A DNA stretch of 64,000 nucleotides from Enterobacteriaceae bacterium ESL0689. GTDB lineage: Bacteria > Pseudomonadota > Gammaproteobacteria > Enterobacterales > Enterobacteriaceae. The notes below the pieces were generated by a model. That model was not told where the DNA came from, searched no databases, and was given only the letters and a program-made list of their open reading frames with translations. The stretch covers positions 682,001-746,000 of the forward strand of contig JAQTIF010000002.1 in the NCBI GenBank assembly GCA_029433525.1, given 5' to 3'. Made by a program: the position numbers and the translations under genes. Shown here piece by piece: positions 36,711 to 47,664 of this stretch (position 1 is the first letter of the stretch; each line of letters starts with the position of its first letter).

Positions 36711-37354
36711 TAATACCCAGCGCGAGGAACACAGCTTTGTTAATCACGCTGCCATTATGACGGACTTTTATGAAAATACAGTCAAGGTAAACAATGGGAT
36801 ACAGGGTATCCAGCGGGCAGTTTTGCCATTCGATAACCTGTTCTTTCACCGCATCAGTGACTTTAGATATCAGAGTGGGTGACACATCCGCGTCATACAT
36901 TTCCTTAAATGTATCAACGATTTCACGTGTGGTCATGCCTCTGGCATACAGGGACAAAATCTGGCTGTCCATCTGTGTGATACGGGTCTGGTTCTTCTTA
37001 ATAAGCTGAGGTTCAAAGGTATTTTCGCGGTCACGTGGCGTACTGATTTCAATCTGGCCATCGTCGCAAAGCAGGGTTTTAGACGAGTAGCCATTGCGGG
37101 TATTTGTGCCTGATTTTCTGGTGTTTTTATCATACCCGAGGTGCTCAGTTAACTCCGCATTGCATTGAGCGCTGTTTCGACGGTCAGCTTCGTTAGCATC
37201 CGGGTAAACTGACTGAGGTCAGCTTCAGTTTTCAGGTTTTTGGCCAGTTCAGTTGCCAGTGTTCTGAGTTTTTTTTCGTCCATAATTTACCTGCCTCTGT
37301 TGTTGCAGTGAAGATATCAAAAACAGGCAGATACACAATTTAAATTACAGGCTC

Positions 37355-37505
37355 CCTCTTCGCCATTGACCAGTGGTTTCCAGGTGGCAAGGGTGGGCTC
37401 GTATTTTGCGCCGTCTACATACCAGCGGATTGTGCCGGTTGCCTCCCGGGTTTCATCCAGCTTAATGGGAGTAACAATATCTTTATTTTTATCATCGTCT
37501 CTCAT
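37355..37505 (-). pseudogene. 5' fragment of a T6SS phospholipase D effector (inverted cassette)
   Basis: The first 50 codons resemble the start of the effector at 8101: PIKLDETREATGTIRWYVDG and TLATWKPLVNGEE correspond to PININETRKGTGTLPWIVNG and RLASWKPLVNGEE. The match ends at the IS256-type element. Its ATG overlaps the preceding tail by ATGA, as at 8101. Confidence 0.8.
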
Positions 37506-37610
37506 TCTTTTTCTTCCTTATCCGTCTGACCATTGAGTACGGCGTTATAGCGGTTTCGCAGTTCATTTTTACTGGTATCTGTAATGAATGCTGGTTCAGG
37601 TGCCATCTGG
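37502..37610 (-). pseudogene. 3' remnant of cassette gene, probably vgrG tail (inverted)
   Basis: A startless frame encodes APEPAFITDTSKNELRNRYN and ends KEEKE, like the tail at 7991-8104. Upstream it is joined directly to a PAAR fragment. The VgrG assignment is by position only. Confidence 0.45.
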
Positions 37611-37684
37611 TCATTTTCGTGGAACCATTTAAGACCCGACCACCGCCCGTGATCTTATTACCCACATGAATAATACTTTTTATA
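37611..37684 (-). pseudogene. 5' fragment of a PAAR gene (inverted)
   Basis: The minus strand reads IIHVGNKITGGGRVLNGSTK, matching the first 24 codons of the PAAR gene at 3032. The start codon position carries ATA instead of ATG, and the match stops at acgaaaatga where the tail of another gene is joined. It is a deletion remnant. Confidence 0.75.
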
Positions 37685-37731
37685 ATTTATTCATCAGATA
37701 AATTATAAATATTTTATTATCGACTCAGATC

Positions 37732-37983
37732 TTAAAACTGTTCCCGCAGCAGCAGGAGAAACAACTCATATTTTTTGGCATGAAATTTTATTTCATCAGG
37801 GATTTCACGGTGTTTCAATTCCGGTAATTCGGTTATCTGATAAAAGTCACTATAATTGTGGTAATTTTTTACCAGTTCCAGTTCTGGCATTAAATCTAAA
37901 GGCATAACATGGGGTGCATAACCCCTGCGTACTTTTGCCAGATCCTGCATCTCACCGATACAGTTTTTATGACCTTTATTCAT
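37732..37983 (-). CDS. hypothetical protein in T6SS remnant
   Basis: 83 residues, charged and soluble, with DEIKFHAKKYELFLLLLREQ at the C-terminus. I do not recognise a family. It overlaps the preceding Sel1-like gene by 4 bp (ATGA), so the pair is translated together. It may be the second half of a split immunity or accessory gene. Confidence 0.45.
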   Translation of the reverse strand: MNKGHKNCIGEMQDLAKVRRGYAPHVMPLDLMPELELVKNYHNYSDFYQITELPELKHREIPDEIKFHAKKYELFLLLLREQF

Positions 37984-38219
37984 CCCTGTTTCCCATACTG
38001 ACAGGCTTTTAATCGCTGACCATTATAAGCGTCAGCGAAATTCTGACCTGCCGCACACGCCAGTAACTGTTTACCTGTTGGATATAAATGCTCCATTTTA
38101 TTTCTGCAGGCAATAATATTTCCCACTGAAGCTATTGCATGTGGGCTGCCACGTTTAATAGCTTGATACATTAAAGAGTAAAACGTCTCACTATCACGGC
38201 CATACAGGCAGGTGTCCAT
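37980..38219 (-). CDS. small Sel1-like fragment in T6SS remnant
   Basis: 79 residues. The pattern RGSPHAIASVGNIIACRNKM...LYPTGKQLLACAAGQNFADAY looks like Sel1-type helical repeats similar to those of the immunity proteins, but no lipobox or signal peptide is present and the N-terminus seems cut. It is probably the 3' part of a former immunity or accessory gene and is placed between emrE and the PAAR remnant. Confidence 0.5.
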   Translation of the reverse strand: MDTCLYGRDSETFYSLMYQAIKRGSPHAIASVGNIIACRNKMEHLYPTGKQLLACAAGQNFADAYNGQRLKACQYGKQG

Positions 38220-38243
38220 ATAATCTATTTATCACGGAGCACA

Positions 38244-38579
38244 TCAATGGCTCGCGGCTTTCGAAAATAGTTGAATAATCATCACCCCGATGATAATCAT
38301 CAGCATGCCAAGAATTGCCGGGAGATCGAGTTTCTGTTTAAAAACCAGCCATGAAAGCAGAGAAACAAGGCAGATACCTAAACCGCTCCAGATGGCGTAA
38401 GTCACGCCAAGATTCATCACTTTGACCACCTGCGACAAACCATAAAAAGAGATACTGTAACCGATGATCACGCCCAGCGATGGCCACAGCCGGGTAAAAC
38501 CATCGGAAGCCTTTATCATTGTGGTGGCAAAGGTTTCTGAGAGAATAGTTATTATCAATATAAGCCATGTATTTATCAT
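38244..38579 (-). CDS. emrE: small multidrug resistance transporter, EmrE-like
   Basis: 111 residues with four transmembrane helices covering nearly the whole protein, typical of the SMR family. Proton-coupled export of quaternary ammonium compounds and other cations as an antiparallel dimer is expected. The essential membrane-buried Glu is at residue 15 (ILSETFATTMIK), and GFTRLWPSLGVIIGY and TYAIWSGLGICLVSLLSW are close to EmrE. Closely related SMR proteins such as SugE or MdtI cannot be fully excluded, but the WSG motif and the helix-1 sequence fit EmrE. Confidence 0.85.
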   Translation of the reverse strand: MINTWLILIITILSETFATTMIKASDGFTRLWPSLGVIIGYSISFYGLSQVVKVMNLGVTYAIWSGLGICLVSLLSWLVFKQKLDLPAILGMLMIIIGVMIIQLFSKAASH

Positions 38580-38711
38580 ATGAGATCCTGATTGTCGTTC
38601 TGTCTGATTGAATTATATCCGTGGATAGACACAACAGAGCGTCATAAAAGCGATGAATTATAGCGAGCGTTGTCTGAATAGAGTAGAAATGGCCGATCAC
38701 GGCACTGATTA

Positions 38712-38790
38712 AGAGCCTGGTTTATTAGGCTATTTTACTTGCCATTCTGGTCCTGGGCAGTGCCAGAAATCCTCACGTCCCCTGCACAAA
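38712..38790 (-). repeat. partial copy of dispersed repeat
   Basis: Starts agagcctggtttattaggc and continues cctgggcagtgccagaaatc, then cacgtcccc. It matches the first 65-75 bp of the full copy at 40220-40337 (cctgggcagtgcccgaaatc, cacgtac). The second half is missing. It lies downstream of argG. Confidence 0.65.
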
Positions 38791-38844
38791 AAAGCGGACA
38801 GGCTGATGCTGATAACATAAGCCTGCCCGATCACAGATCGGCGT

Positions 38845-40337
<1,493 letters not shown>

Positions 40338-40490
40338 ACATCTGTTTTAGCTATTAAATGCATTTTTATGCATTAATTCTGATTTTTCATTTAATCATTT
40401 TTTGAGAATAACCGGAAGTAGCTCAGTGTTTTTTTTGCAAAAGAGAGCATGATAGCCACCTGACCCAAGCGTAGAGTGTCAAAATATACC

Positions 40491-40520
40491 TTGACAAGAC
40501 ATAACGATTATCAATAGAAT
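40491..40520 (+). promoter_or_regulatory. distal metY promoter
   Basis: A perfect -35 TTGACA at 40491-40496 is followed after 18 bp by TAGAAT at 40515-40520. It should start transcription near 40527 toward metY and the rimP-nusA-infB genes. Confidence 0.6.
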
Positions 40521-40567
40521 CCCGGCGAATCTCATATTACGTATCCGATACCTAATTCCAACAGTGT

Positions 40568-40596
40568 TTGCGTCTTTTGCGTAGTAATAGTAAGAT
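40568..40596 (+). promoter_or_regulatory. proximal metY promoter
   Basis: TTGCGT at 40568-40573, 17-bp spacer, TAAGAT at 40591-40596, placed 16 bp before the mature tRNA start. This fits a strong stable-RNA promoter with a GC-rich discriminator (acgcc). Confidence 0.55.
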
Positions 40597-40611
40597 ACGC
40601 CACGTTTCAGG

Positions 40612-40688
<77 letters not shown>

Positions 40689-40801
40689 CTTTCTCACTGA
40701 GTATTTTTTCAAATATTAACGTCCTGTGTATCCGGATTTGAAAGAATTCTTCTGAAAAGTGTTTCAGATCGTTACGGCGATCACAGGGTTCAGTTATATA
40801 A

Positions 40802-40827
40802 CACCCCGATTTATCGGGGTTTTTTGT
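40802..40827 (+). terminator. attenuating terminator between metY and rimP
   Basis: An 8-bp stem (accccgat / atcggggt) with a 2-base loop is followed by a T6 run. It separates the tRNA from the protein genes, with partial read-through expected. In E. coli the corresponding leader terminators are under NusA feedback. Confidence 0.85.
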
Positions 40828-40884
40828 TATCTGACTTTAAAATAACTGGGCTTTACGCCCTTTTTTTATGTCCTGGAGGTGGCT

Positions 40885-41337
40885 TTGTCCACATTAGAGC
40901 AAAAATTGACAGCAATGCTTACCGCACCGGTTGAAGCCCTGGGCTTCGAGCTGGTTGGCATTGAATTTATTCGTGGCCGTACCTCGACACTACGTATCTA
41001 TATCGATAGTGAAGATGGCATTGATGTTGATGATTGCGCTGATGTGAGCCATCAAGTGAGTGCGGTGCTGGACGTTGAAGATCCTATCCCCACGGCCTAC
41101 AACCTGGAGGTCTCTTCACCGGGCCTTGATCGCCCGTTATTTACCGCTGAACAGTATGCACGGTTTACTGGCGAAGAAGTGGCGCTGGTATTACGTATGG
41201 CGGTGCAGAACCGCTCTAAATGGCAAGGCGTCATTAAATCCGTAGAAGGTGAAATGATCACCGTAACCGTCGACGATAAAGACGAAGTGTTTGCGTTAAG
41301 CAATATCCAGAAAGCACATCTGGTTCCCCACTTTTAA
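40885..41337 (+). CDS. rimP: ribosome maturation factor RimP
   Basis: 150 residues from a TTG start at 40885, five bases after the ribosome-binding site ggagg (40875-40879). A GTG at 40879 overlaps that site, so the TTG start, also used in E. coli, is preferred. RimP is a cytoplasmic assembly factor for the 30S subunit. [20 protein letters not shown] and [14 protein letters not shown] are the diagnostic blocks. First protein gene of the operon. Confidence 0.95.
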   Translation: MSTLEQKLTAMLTAPVEALGFELVGIEFIRGRTSTLRIYIDSEDGIDVDDCADVSHQVSAVLDVEDPIPTAYNLEVSSPGLDRPLFTAEQYARFTGEEVALVLRMAVQNRSKWQGVIKSVEGEMITVTVDDKDEVFALSNIQKAHLVPHF

Positions 41338-41364
41338 CAGTCTGAATTGAGGTGAAAAGCCCCG

Positions 41365-42858
41365 ATGAATAAAGAAATTTTGGCTGTTGTTGAAGCCGTT
41401 TCCAATGAAAAGGCGCTACCGCGCGAAAAGATTTTCGAAGCTCTGGAAAGTGCGCTGGCAACAGCGACGAAAAAGAAATATGAACAAGAGATTGATGTGC
41501 GTGTTGCCATTGATCGTAAAAATGGTGACTTCGACACATTTCGTCGCTGGCTGGTGGTCGAAGATGTCACGCAACCGACTCGTGAAATCACCCTTGAAGC
41601 CGCACGCTACGAGGATGAAAGTCTGAATGCGGGCGATTACGTCGAAGATCAGATTGAATCTGTCACTTTTGATCGCATCACCACGCAAACAGCGAAGCAG
41701 GTTATTGTCCAGAAAGTACGTGAAGCTGAACGCGCGATGATTGTTGATCAATTCCGTGAGCATGAAGGCGAAATTATCACCGGAATGGTGAAAAAAGTGA
41801 ATCGCGACAACATCACTTTGGATCTGGGTAATAACGCGGAAGCGGTTATCCTGCGTGAAGATATGTTGCCACGAGAAAACTTTCGTCCAGGCGACCGTGT
41901 CCGTGGTGTCTTGTACGCGGTACGCCCGGAAGCCCGTGGCGCTCAGCTGTTCGTCACGCGATCTAAACCGGAAATGCTGGTGGAACTCTTCCGCATTGAA
42001 GTGCCGGAAATTGGCGAAGAAGTGCTCGAAATTAAAGCCGCTGCCCGCGATCCCGGATCACGAGCCAAGATTGCCGTAAAAACCAATGATAAGCGTATCG
42101 ATCCTGTCGGTGCCTGCGTGGGAATGCGCGGTGCGCGTGTCCAGGCGGTTTCTACTGAGCTGGGTGGTGAGCGTATCGATATCGTTCTGTGGGATGATAA
42201 TCCGGCACAGTTTGTCATTAACGCGATGGCACCGGCAGATGTTGCCTCTATCGTTGTCGATGAAGACAAGCATACTATGGATATCGCCGTGGAAGCCGGT
42301 AATCTGGCACAGGCGATTGGTCGTAACGGTCAAAATGTTCGTCTGGCTTCCCAGTTGAGTGGCTGGGATCTCAACGTTATGACGGTGAATGATCTGCAGG
42401 CGAAACACCAGGCAGAGGCACATGCGGCTATCGATACCTTTACTAAATATCTGGATATCGATGAAGAGTTTGCTTCGCTGCTGGTGGAGGAAGGTTTCGC
42501 GACATTAGAAGAACTGGCCTATGTACCGGTCAAAGAGTTGCTGGAAATTGATGGCCTGGATGAACCGACCGTTGAAGCATTGCGTGAACGCGCGAAAAAT
42601 GCATTAACGACACTGGCGCTGGCGCAGGAAGAAAGCCTGGGAGAGAACAAACCTACTGATGATTTACTCAATCTGCAAGGTATGGATCGTGCCCTGGCAT
42701 TTAAATTGGCGGCCCGTGGCATTTGTACGCTGGAGGATCTCGCTGAACAGGGCGTTGACGATCTGGCTGATATTGACGGACTGACAGACACAAAAGCCGG
42801 AGAACTGATTATGGCTGCGCGTAATATTTGTTGGTTCGGCGATGGCGATGAAGCGTAA
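41365..42858 (+). CDS. nusA: transcription elongation/antitermination factor NusA
   Basis: 497 residues. NusA binds RNA polymerase and modulates pausing, termination and antitermination. Domains in order: N-terminal RNAP-binding domain (1-125), S1 domain (about 135-200, [18 protein letters not shown]), two KH domains ([14 protein letters not shown] and [17 protein letters not shown]), and two acidic repeats at the C-terminus. It follows rimP by 27 bp and precedes infB by 24 bp. Confidence 0.97.
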   Translation: MNKEILAVVEAVSNEKALPREKIFEALESALATATKKKYEQEIDVRVAIDRKNGDFDTFRRWLVVEDVTQPTREITLEAARYEDESLNAGDYVEDQIESVTFDRITTQTAKQVIVQKVREAERAMIVDQFREHEGEIITGMVKKVNRDNITLDLGNNAEAVILREDMLPRENFRPGDRVRGVLYAVRPEARGAQLFVTRSKPEMLVELFRIEVPEIGEEVLEIKAAARDPGSRAKIAVKTNDKRIDPVGACVGMRGARVQAVSTELGGERIDIVLWDDNPAQFVINAMAPADVASIVVDEDKHTMDIAVEAGNLAQAIGRNGQNVRLASQLSGWDLNVMTVNDLQAKHQAEAHAAIDTFTKYLDIDEEFASLLVEEGFATLEELAYVPVKELLEIDGLDEPTVEALRERAKNALTTLALAQEESLGENKPTDDLLNLQGMDRALAFKLAARGICTLEDLAEQGVDDLADIDGLTDTKAGELIMAARNICWFGDGDEA

Positions 42859-42882
42859 TAAACTGTGGCAGGAAGGAACAGC

Positions 42883-45573
42883 ATGACCGATGTGACTATT
42901 AAAGCGCTGGCTGCAGAATTCAAGATCTCTGTGGATCGCCTGATACAGCAATTTGCTGACGCAGGGGTTCATAAATCGGCTGATGATTCTGTGACAGCGC
43001 AAGAAAAACAAACCTTATTAACCCATCTGAATCGTGAACACGGTTCAGCTCCCGATAAATTAACGTTACAGCGTAAAACACGCAGTACATTGAATATTCC
43101 CGGTATAGGGGGAAAAAGTAAATCGGTACAAATCGAAGTTCGCAAGAAGCGAACCTTTGTAAAACGTGATCCGCAAGAGGCAGAACGTCTTGCTGCGGAA
43201 CAGCAGGCGCAGCAGGAAGCGGAAGAGAAATCCCGGCGTGAAGCTGAACAAACGACGAAACGTGAGGCTCAGCTAAAAGCGGAACGTGAAGCCACAGAAC
43301 AGGCAAAACGTCAAGCTGCTGAGCAAGCAAAACGTGAAGTTGCAGAAAAAGACAAAGTGGTTAATCAACAAACTGACGATATGATAAAAACCGTCCAGGC
43401 TGAAAAGATCCGCCGTGAAAACGAAGCGGCAGCGCTGAAGCGTAAAGCAGAAGAAGAAGCACGTCGTAAACTTGAAGAAGAAGCGCGTCGGGTAGCAGAA
43501 GAAGCGCGTCGTATGGCCGAGGAACATGAAAAGAACTGGTCTGAAACGACCGACAGTGCAGAAGATGTTAACGACTATCACGTAACAACTTCTCAGCATG
43601 CTCGCCAGGCGGAAGATGATAACGACCGTGAAGTGGAAAGCGGACGCGGTCGTGGTCGTAATGGTAAAAATGCGCGTTCAGCGAAAAAAAGCAATAAACA
43701 TGCTGAATCGAAAGCGGATCGTGAAGAAGCACGTGCTGCGATCCGTGGTGGTAAAGGTGGCAAACATCGTAAAGGCTCTGCCTTACAACAGAGCTTCCAG
43801 AAACCGGGTCAGGCTGTTAACCGTGATGTCGTTATCGGTGAAACTATCTCCGTTGGTGAGCTAGCGAATAAGATGGCGGTCAAAGGTTCACAGGTCATTA
43901 AAGTCATGATGAAACTGGGGGCGATGGCGACCATCAATCAGGTCATTGACCAGGAAACGGCGCAGTTAGTGGCCGAAGAGATGGGACACAAAGTGATCCT
44001 GCGGCGGGAAAATGAGCTGGAAGAGGCGGTGATGAACGACCGTGATACGGGCGCTGCCGCTGAACCTCGCGCACCGGTCGTGACGATTATGGGGCACGTT
44101 GACCACGGTAAAACCTCACTGCTTGACTATATTCGCTCAACAAAAGTTGCGTCGGGTGAAGCCGGTGGTATTACCCAGCACATCGGGGCTTATCACGTCG
44201 AAACCGATAACGGCATGATCACTTTCCTCGATACACCAGGTCACGCCGCGTTTACTTCGATGCGTGCACGCGGAGCGCAGGCCACGGATATCGTGGTACT
44301 GGTCGTTGCCGCAGATGATGGTGTGATGCCGCAGACCATAGAAGCGATCCAACACGCGAAAGCGGCCAATGTCCCGGTGGTGGTTGCGGTAAACAAAATC
44401 GATAAACCGGAAGCTGATCCTGATCGCGTGAAGAATGAGCTCTCGCAATACGGTATCCTGCCAGAGGAATGGGGGGGCGATAGCCAGTTCGTTCATGTTT
44501 CCGCTAAGGCGGGAACCGGTATTGATGAATTACTGGATGCTATCCTGCTACAGTCGGAAGTGCTGGAACTCAAAGCGGTGCATAAAGGCATGGCCAGTGG
44601 TGCCGTTATCGAATCCTTCCTTGATAAAGGTCGTGGTCCGGTGGCGACGGTTCTGATCCGTGAAGGGACACTGCATAAAGGCGATATTGTTCTGTGTGGT
44701 TTCGAATATGGCCGTGTGCGGGCGATGCGTGACGAGATGGGACGAGAAGTGCCTGAAGCGGGCCCCTCTATTCCGGTGGAAATTCTCGGTTTATCCGGTG
44801 TTCCGGCTGCCGGTGATGAAGTGACCGTCGTGCGTGACGAGAAAAAAGCACGCGAAGTTGCGCTGTATCGTCAGGGCAAATTCCGTGAAGTTAAACTGGC
44901 ACGTCAGCAGAAATCAAAACTGGAGAACATGTTTGCGAACATGAATGAAGGCGATGTTCACGAGGTGAATATCGTACTGAAAGCAGACGTCCAGGGATCT
45001 GTTGAGGCCATTTCTGATGCGTTGCTGAAACTGTCAACCGATGAAGTGAAGGTCAAAATTATTGGTTCTGGTGTCGGTGGCATTACAGAAACAGACGCCA
45101 CGCTGGCAGCGGCTTCTGAGGCTATTCTGGTCGGTTTCAACGTTCGTGCCGATGCCTCTGCCCGGAAAGTCATTGATACCGAAAACCTGGATCTTCGTTA
45201 CTACTCGGTCATCTATAATCTGATCGACGAAGTCAAAGCGGCCATGAGCGGTAAACTGTCGCCGGAACTGAAACAACAGATTATCGGCCTGGCGGAAGTG
45301 CGCGATGTGTTCAAATCACCGAAATTTGGTGCCATTGCCGGTTGTATGGTCACTGAAGGGGTGGTGAAACGTCATAATCCTATCCGTGTTCTGCGTGACA
45401 ACGTGGTTATCTATGAAGGTGAGCTGGAATCACTGCGTCGCTTCAAAGATGACGTTAACGAGGTGCGCAACGGCATGGAGTGTGGTATTGGCGTGAAGAA
45501 CTATAATGATGTTCGCGCCGGTGACATGATCGAAGTCTTCGAAGTCGTCGAAATTAAACGTACTATTGAGTAG
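42883..45573 (+). CDS. infB: translation initiation factor IF-2
   Basis: 896 residues from the ATG at 42883, which has a good ribosome-binding site (ggaagga); an in-frame ATG 18 bp upstream is inferior. IF-2 is the GTPase that brings initiator tRNA to the ribosome. A charged coiled-coil-rich N-terminal region ([19 protein letters not shown]...) is followed by the G domain with [13 protein letters not shown] (G1), DTPGH (G3) and NKIDKPEAD (G4), then beta-barrel domains II to IV. Internal starts giving shorter isoforms, as in E. coli, are likely but were not checked. Confidence 0.97.
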   Translation: MTDVTIKALAAEFKISVDRLIQQFADAGVHKSADDSVTAQEKQTLLTHLNREHGSAPDKLTLQRKTRSTLNIPGIGGKSKSVQIEVRKKRTFVKRDPQEAERLAAEQQAQQEAEEKSRREAEQTTKREAQLKAEREATEQAKRQAAEQAKREVAEKDKVVNQQTDDMIKTVQAEKIRRENEAAALKRKAEEEARRKLEEEARRVAEEARRMAEEHEKNWSETTDSAEDVNDYHVTTSQHARQAEDDNDREVESGRGRGRNGKNARSAKKSNKHAESKADREEARAAIRGGKGGKHRKGSALQQSFQKPGQAVNRDVVIGETISVGELANKMAVKGSQVIKVMMKLGAMATINQVIDQETAQLVAEEMGHKVILRRENELEEAVMNDRDTGAAAEPRAPVVTIMGHVDHGKTSLLDYIRSTKVASGEAGGITQHIGAYHVETDNGMITFLDTPGHAAFTSMRARGAQATDIVVLVVAADDGVMPQTIEAIQHAKAANVPVVVAVNKIDKPEADPDRVKNELSQYGILPEEWGGDSQFVHVSAKAGTGIDELLDAILLQSEVLELKAVHKGMASGAVIESFLDKGRGPVATVLIREGTLHKGDIVLCGFEYGRVRAMRDEMGREVPEAGPSIPVEILGLSGVPAAGDEVTVVRDEKKAREVALYRQGKFREVKLARQQKSKLENMFANMNEGDVHEVNIVLKADVQGSVEAISDALLKLSTDEVKVKIIGSGVGGITETDATLAAASEAILVGFNVRADASARKVIDTENLDLRYYSVIYNLIDEVKAAMSGKLSPELKQQIIGLAEVRDVFKSPKFGAIAGCMVTEGVVKRHNPIRVLRDNVVIYEGELESLRRFKDDVNEVRNGMECGIGVKNYNDVRAGDMIEVFEVVEIKRTIE

Positions 45574-45618
45574 TACAGGTACGCCGGATAAGAGCATAAC
45601 TGTCCGGCAATCATTCTG

Positions 45619-45643
45619 AAAAGGGGCTGATAGCCCCTTTTTT
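45619..45643 (+). terminator. hairpin with T tract between infB and rbfA
   Basis: Stem aaaaggggc / gccccttttt with a short loop and T6. It lies 45 bp after infB and 17 bp before rbfA, so it probably acts as a partial terminator or processing site in the superoperon. Confidence 0.75.
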
Positions 45644-45659
45644 GTCTGGAGACGTTATT

Positions 45660-46058
45660 ATGGCGAAAGAATTTGGTCGCCCACAGCGCGTAGCGCAGGA
45701 AATGCAAAAAGAGATTGCCATCATCCTGCAGCGTGAAATTAAGGACCCGCGTCTGGGAATGATGACGACGGTATCAGGGGTTGAGATGTCGCGTGATCTG
45801 GCGTATGCCAAAGTGTATGTCACTTTTCTCAATGATGGTGACGAAGACGCGATCAAGGCGGGTCTTAAAGCCTTGCAGGACGCATCCGGTTTTATCCGTA
45901 CATTGCTGGGTAAAGCGATGCGCTTGCGTATCGTCCCGGAACTGACTTTCTTCTATGATAACTCTCTGGTCGAGGGGATGAGGATGTCTAACCTGGTGAC
46001 CCGCGTGGTGAAACATGACGATGCGCGTCGGGTTAACCCGGACGATGAGGAGGCGTAA
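45660..46058 (+). CDS. rbfA: 30S ribosome-binding factor RbfA
   Basis: 132 residues from the ATG at 45660 ([15 protein letters not shown]), preceded by ctggagacg. RbfA is a KH-type cold-shock factor that helps 16S rRNA 5'-end maturation. [20 protein letters not shown] is the conserved core, and the C-terminus is acidic. The stop overlaps the truB start by one base (TAATG). Confidence 0.96.
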   Translation: MAKEFGRPQRVAQEMQKEIAIILQREIKDPRLGMMTTVSGVEMSRDLAYAKVYVTFLNDGDEDAIKAGLKALQDASGFIRTLLGKAMRLRIVPELTFFYDNSLVEGMRMSNLVTRVVKHDDARRVNPDDEEA

Positions 46059-47002
46059 TGAGCCGTCCTCGTCGTCGTGGTCGCGATGTGCATGGGGTAT
46101 TGTTGCTCGATAAGCCCCACGGGATGTCGAGCAATGATGTACTGCAAAAAGTCAAACGTCTTTATAACGCCAATCGGGCAGGACATACCGGGGCGCTGGA
46201 CCCGCTGGCTACCGGTATGCTGCCGGTTTGCCTGGGAGAAGCGACAAAGTTTTCCCGTTATTTGCTGGATGCCGATAAACGTTACCATGTCATCGCAAAG
46301 CTGGGGCAGCGTACCGATACTTCTGATGCCGATGGACAAGTGATAGCCGAAAGACCAGTGACATTCAGTGATCAACAACTGGCGGCGGCGCTTGACAATT
46401 TTCGTGGTCAGACGCAGCAGATACCCTCCATGTATTCAGCGCTGAAATATCAGGGTAAAAAACTGTATGAATATGCCCGCCAGGGAATCGAGGTTCCGCG
46501 AGAAGCCCGGCCGATTACCGTCTATCAACTGCAATTCATCCGCTATCAGGGCGATGAGCTGGAGCTGGAGATCCATTGTTCGAAAGGAACCTATATCCGG
46601 ACCATTATTGATGATCTGGGAGAAAAACTGGGCTGTGGTGCCCATGTGACGACCCTGCGTCGACTGGCGGTCAGCCAGTATCCGACGGCGCGAATGGTGA
46701 CATTATCGCAGCTACAGGCACTGGTTGAGCAGGCAGCGGAACAGGATATCCCTGCGGCACAATTGCTCGATCCTTTACTGATGCCGATGGATAGCCCGGC
46801 GGCGGCTTATCCGCGCGTCGAAATTCCTGAAATATCAGCGGTGTACTTTAAACATGGCCATCCCGTTCGTACCACAGGTGTCCCCTTGCAGGGATTTGTG
46901 CGCGTGATGGAAAGTGATACGCAGAAATTTCTTGGCATGGGGGAAATAGACGATCAGGGCCGTGTTGCGCCTCGTCGGCTGGTCGTGGAATCGCTTAATT
47001 AA
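46058..47002 (+). CDS. truB: tRNA pseudouridine-55 synthase TruB
   Basis: 314 residues. It isomerises U55 in the T-loop of tRNAs. The catalytic Asp is in [14 protein letters not shown] (near residue 48), [14 protein letters not shown] is a second conserved motif, and a small PUA-like domain ends the protein. Coupled to rbfA. A hairpin with a T6 tract follows at 47051. Confidence 0.96.
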   Translation: MSRPRRRGRDVHGVLLLDKPHGMSSNDVLQKVKRLYNANRAGHTGALDPLATGMLPVCLGEATKFSRYLLDADKRYHVIAKLGQRTDTSDADGQVIAERPVTFSDQQLAAALDNFRGQTQQIPSMYSALKYQGKKLYEYARQGIEVPREARPITVYQLQFIRYQGDELELEIHCSKGTYIRTIIDDLGEKLGCGAHVTTLRRLAVSQYPTARMVTLSQLQALVEQAAEQDIPAAQLLDPLLMPMDSPAAAYPRVEIPEISAVYFKHGHPVRTTGVPLQGFVRVMESDTQKFLGMGEIDDQGRVAPRRLVVESLN

Positions 47003-47050
47003 GTATTCATCTTGCGCTAAAAGTCAGTGGCGAGTAGAATATTAATAAAT

Positions 47051-47080
47051 AACATCTGTAAAAACAGAGTGATGTTTTTT
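47051..47080 (+). terminator. terminator-like hairpin after truB
   Basis: Aacatctgt and acagagtgatgtt pair imperfectly around a small A loop, followed by a T6 run. It separates truB from rpsO, which has its own upstream region (47081-47153) with a second small stem (gggtgc / gcaccc, about 47098-47130). Confidence 0.6.
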
Positions 47081-47153
47081 GCCGATGTTGCATCAAGGGG
47101 TGCTGAATTAGAGATCGGCACCCTTTCTTTCTTTTTTAACCCGGAGTTTTAAA

Positions 47154-47423
47154 ATGTCTCTAAGTGTTGAAGCGAAAGCTAAAATTATTGCTGAGTTTGG
47201 TCGTGATCAGAACGACAGCGGCTCAACAGAAGTTCAGGTTGCACTGCTGACCGCGCAGATTAACCATCTGCAGGGCCACTTTGCTGAGCATAAAAAGGAT
47301 CACCACAGCCGTCGTGGTCTGCTGCGCATGGTTTCTCAGCGCCGTAAATTGCTCGACTACCTGAAACGTAAAAATGTTGAACGTTACACGACTTTGATCG
47401 AGCGTCTGGGTCTGCGTCGCTAA
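47154..47423 (+). CDS. rpsO: 30S ribosomal protein S15
   Basis: 89 residues, exactly the standard length. S15 binds the 16S rRNA central domain and represses its own messenger through a leader pseudoknot in E. coli. The conserved [40 protein letters not shown] and the terminal [12 protein letters not shown] are intact. A strong terminator follows. Confidence 0.97.
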   Translation: MSLSVEAKAKIIAEFGRDQNDSGSTEVQVALLTAQINHLQGHFAEHKKDHHSRRGLLRMVSQRRKLLDYLKRKNVERYTTLIERLGLRR

Positions 47424-47437
47424 TCTGTCAGTTTCAG

Positions 47438-47464
47438 AAAAAGGGGCCTCAGGGCCCCTTTTTT
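47438..47464 (+). terminator. rho-independent terminator after rpsO
   Basis: Stem aaaaaggggcc / ggccccttttt with a short loop and a T6 tract, 14 bp after the rpsO stop. Confidence 0.9.
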
Positions 47465-47534
47465 CGACCTGATGGCAGCAATTGAGACAAAACTCATGTA
47501 TTGTTGCTAATAACGATCTTAATGCAGAGGTTCG

Positions 47535-47590
47535 CGCGGCTAATGAGAAGCTTGATCCACAGATACGGATAAAGGTTGTCATTAGTCGCG
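47535..47590 (+). promoter_or_regulatory. pnp leader stem-loop (probable RNase III / PNPase autoregulation site)
   Basis: A 12-bp stem (cgcggctaatga at 47535-47546 and tcattagtcgcg at 47579-47590, one G-U pair) lies 75 bp before pnp. E. coli pnp mRNA has a long leader hairpin cut by RNase III, after which PNPase degrades its own message. Position and shape agree; the cleavage itself is inferred. Confidence 0.7.
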
Positions 47591-47664
47591 AGGATGCAGA
47601 AGATCGGATCATCAGACGTGATAGCGTCTGATATCGTGTTATTTCTTAATAAAAGGATAGAATT

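Larger units (their letters stand above)
35347..37283 (-). pseudogene. IS256-family transposase, interrupted and mutated
   Basis: The reading begins MDEKKLRTLATELAKNLKTE at 37283 and ends GDRLSGHL at 35347. Four separate lesions are visible. A tandem 5-bp duplication (gcatt gcatt, about 37157-37167) shifts the frame near residue 45. The IS5-type element sits after VFLALGI. A tryptophan codon in the GAKFWLSVL region is TAG (near 35720). An internal deletion after DEKYPQI removes about 90 codons, including the NAIES segment with the catalytic Glu, before KWSMPIQNW. The Asp residues in YLDCIFIKV and IACVDGLKG remain. Confidence 0.85.
35304..37354 (-). mobile_element. IS256-family element, inactivated, with nested IS5-family insertion
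   Basis: Terminal inverted repeats of about 29 bp, 22 matching, run inward from 35304 (gaccctgtaa...) and 37354 (gagcctgtaa... on the minus strand), each ending in ctgcc. Without the nested element the length is about 1.13 kb, shorter than the usual 1.3-1.4 kb, in agreement with an internal deletion in the transposase. The 8-9 bp flanks do not match (ccagacca on the left, cctcttcg on the right), so the target duplication was lost by rearrangement: the element now joins the effector fragment to an immunity fragment. Confidence 0.82.

Noticed and set aside
40879..40884. GTG at 40879 as start of rimP
   Set aside because: It overlaps the ribosome-binding site ggagg; the TTG at 40885 has proper spacing and gives the E. 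coli length.
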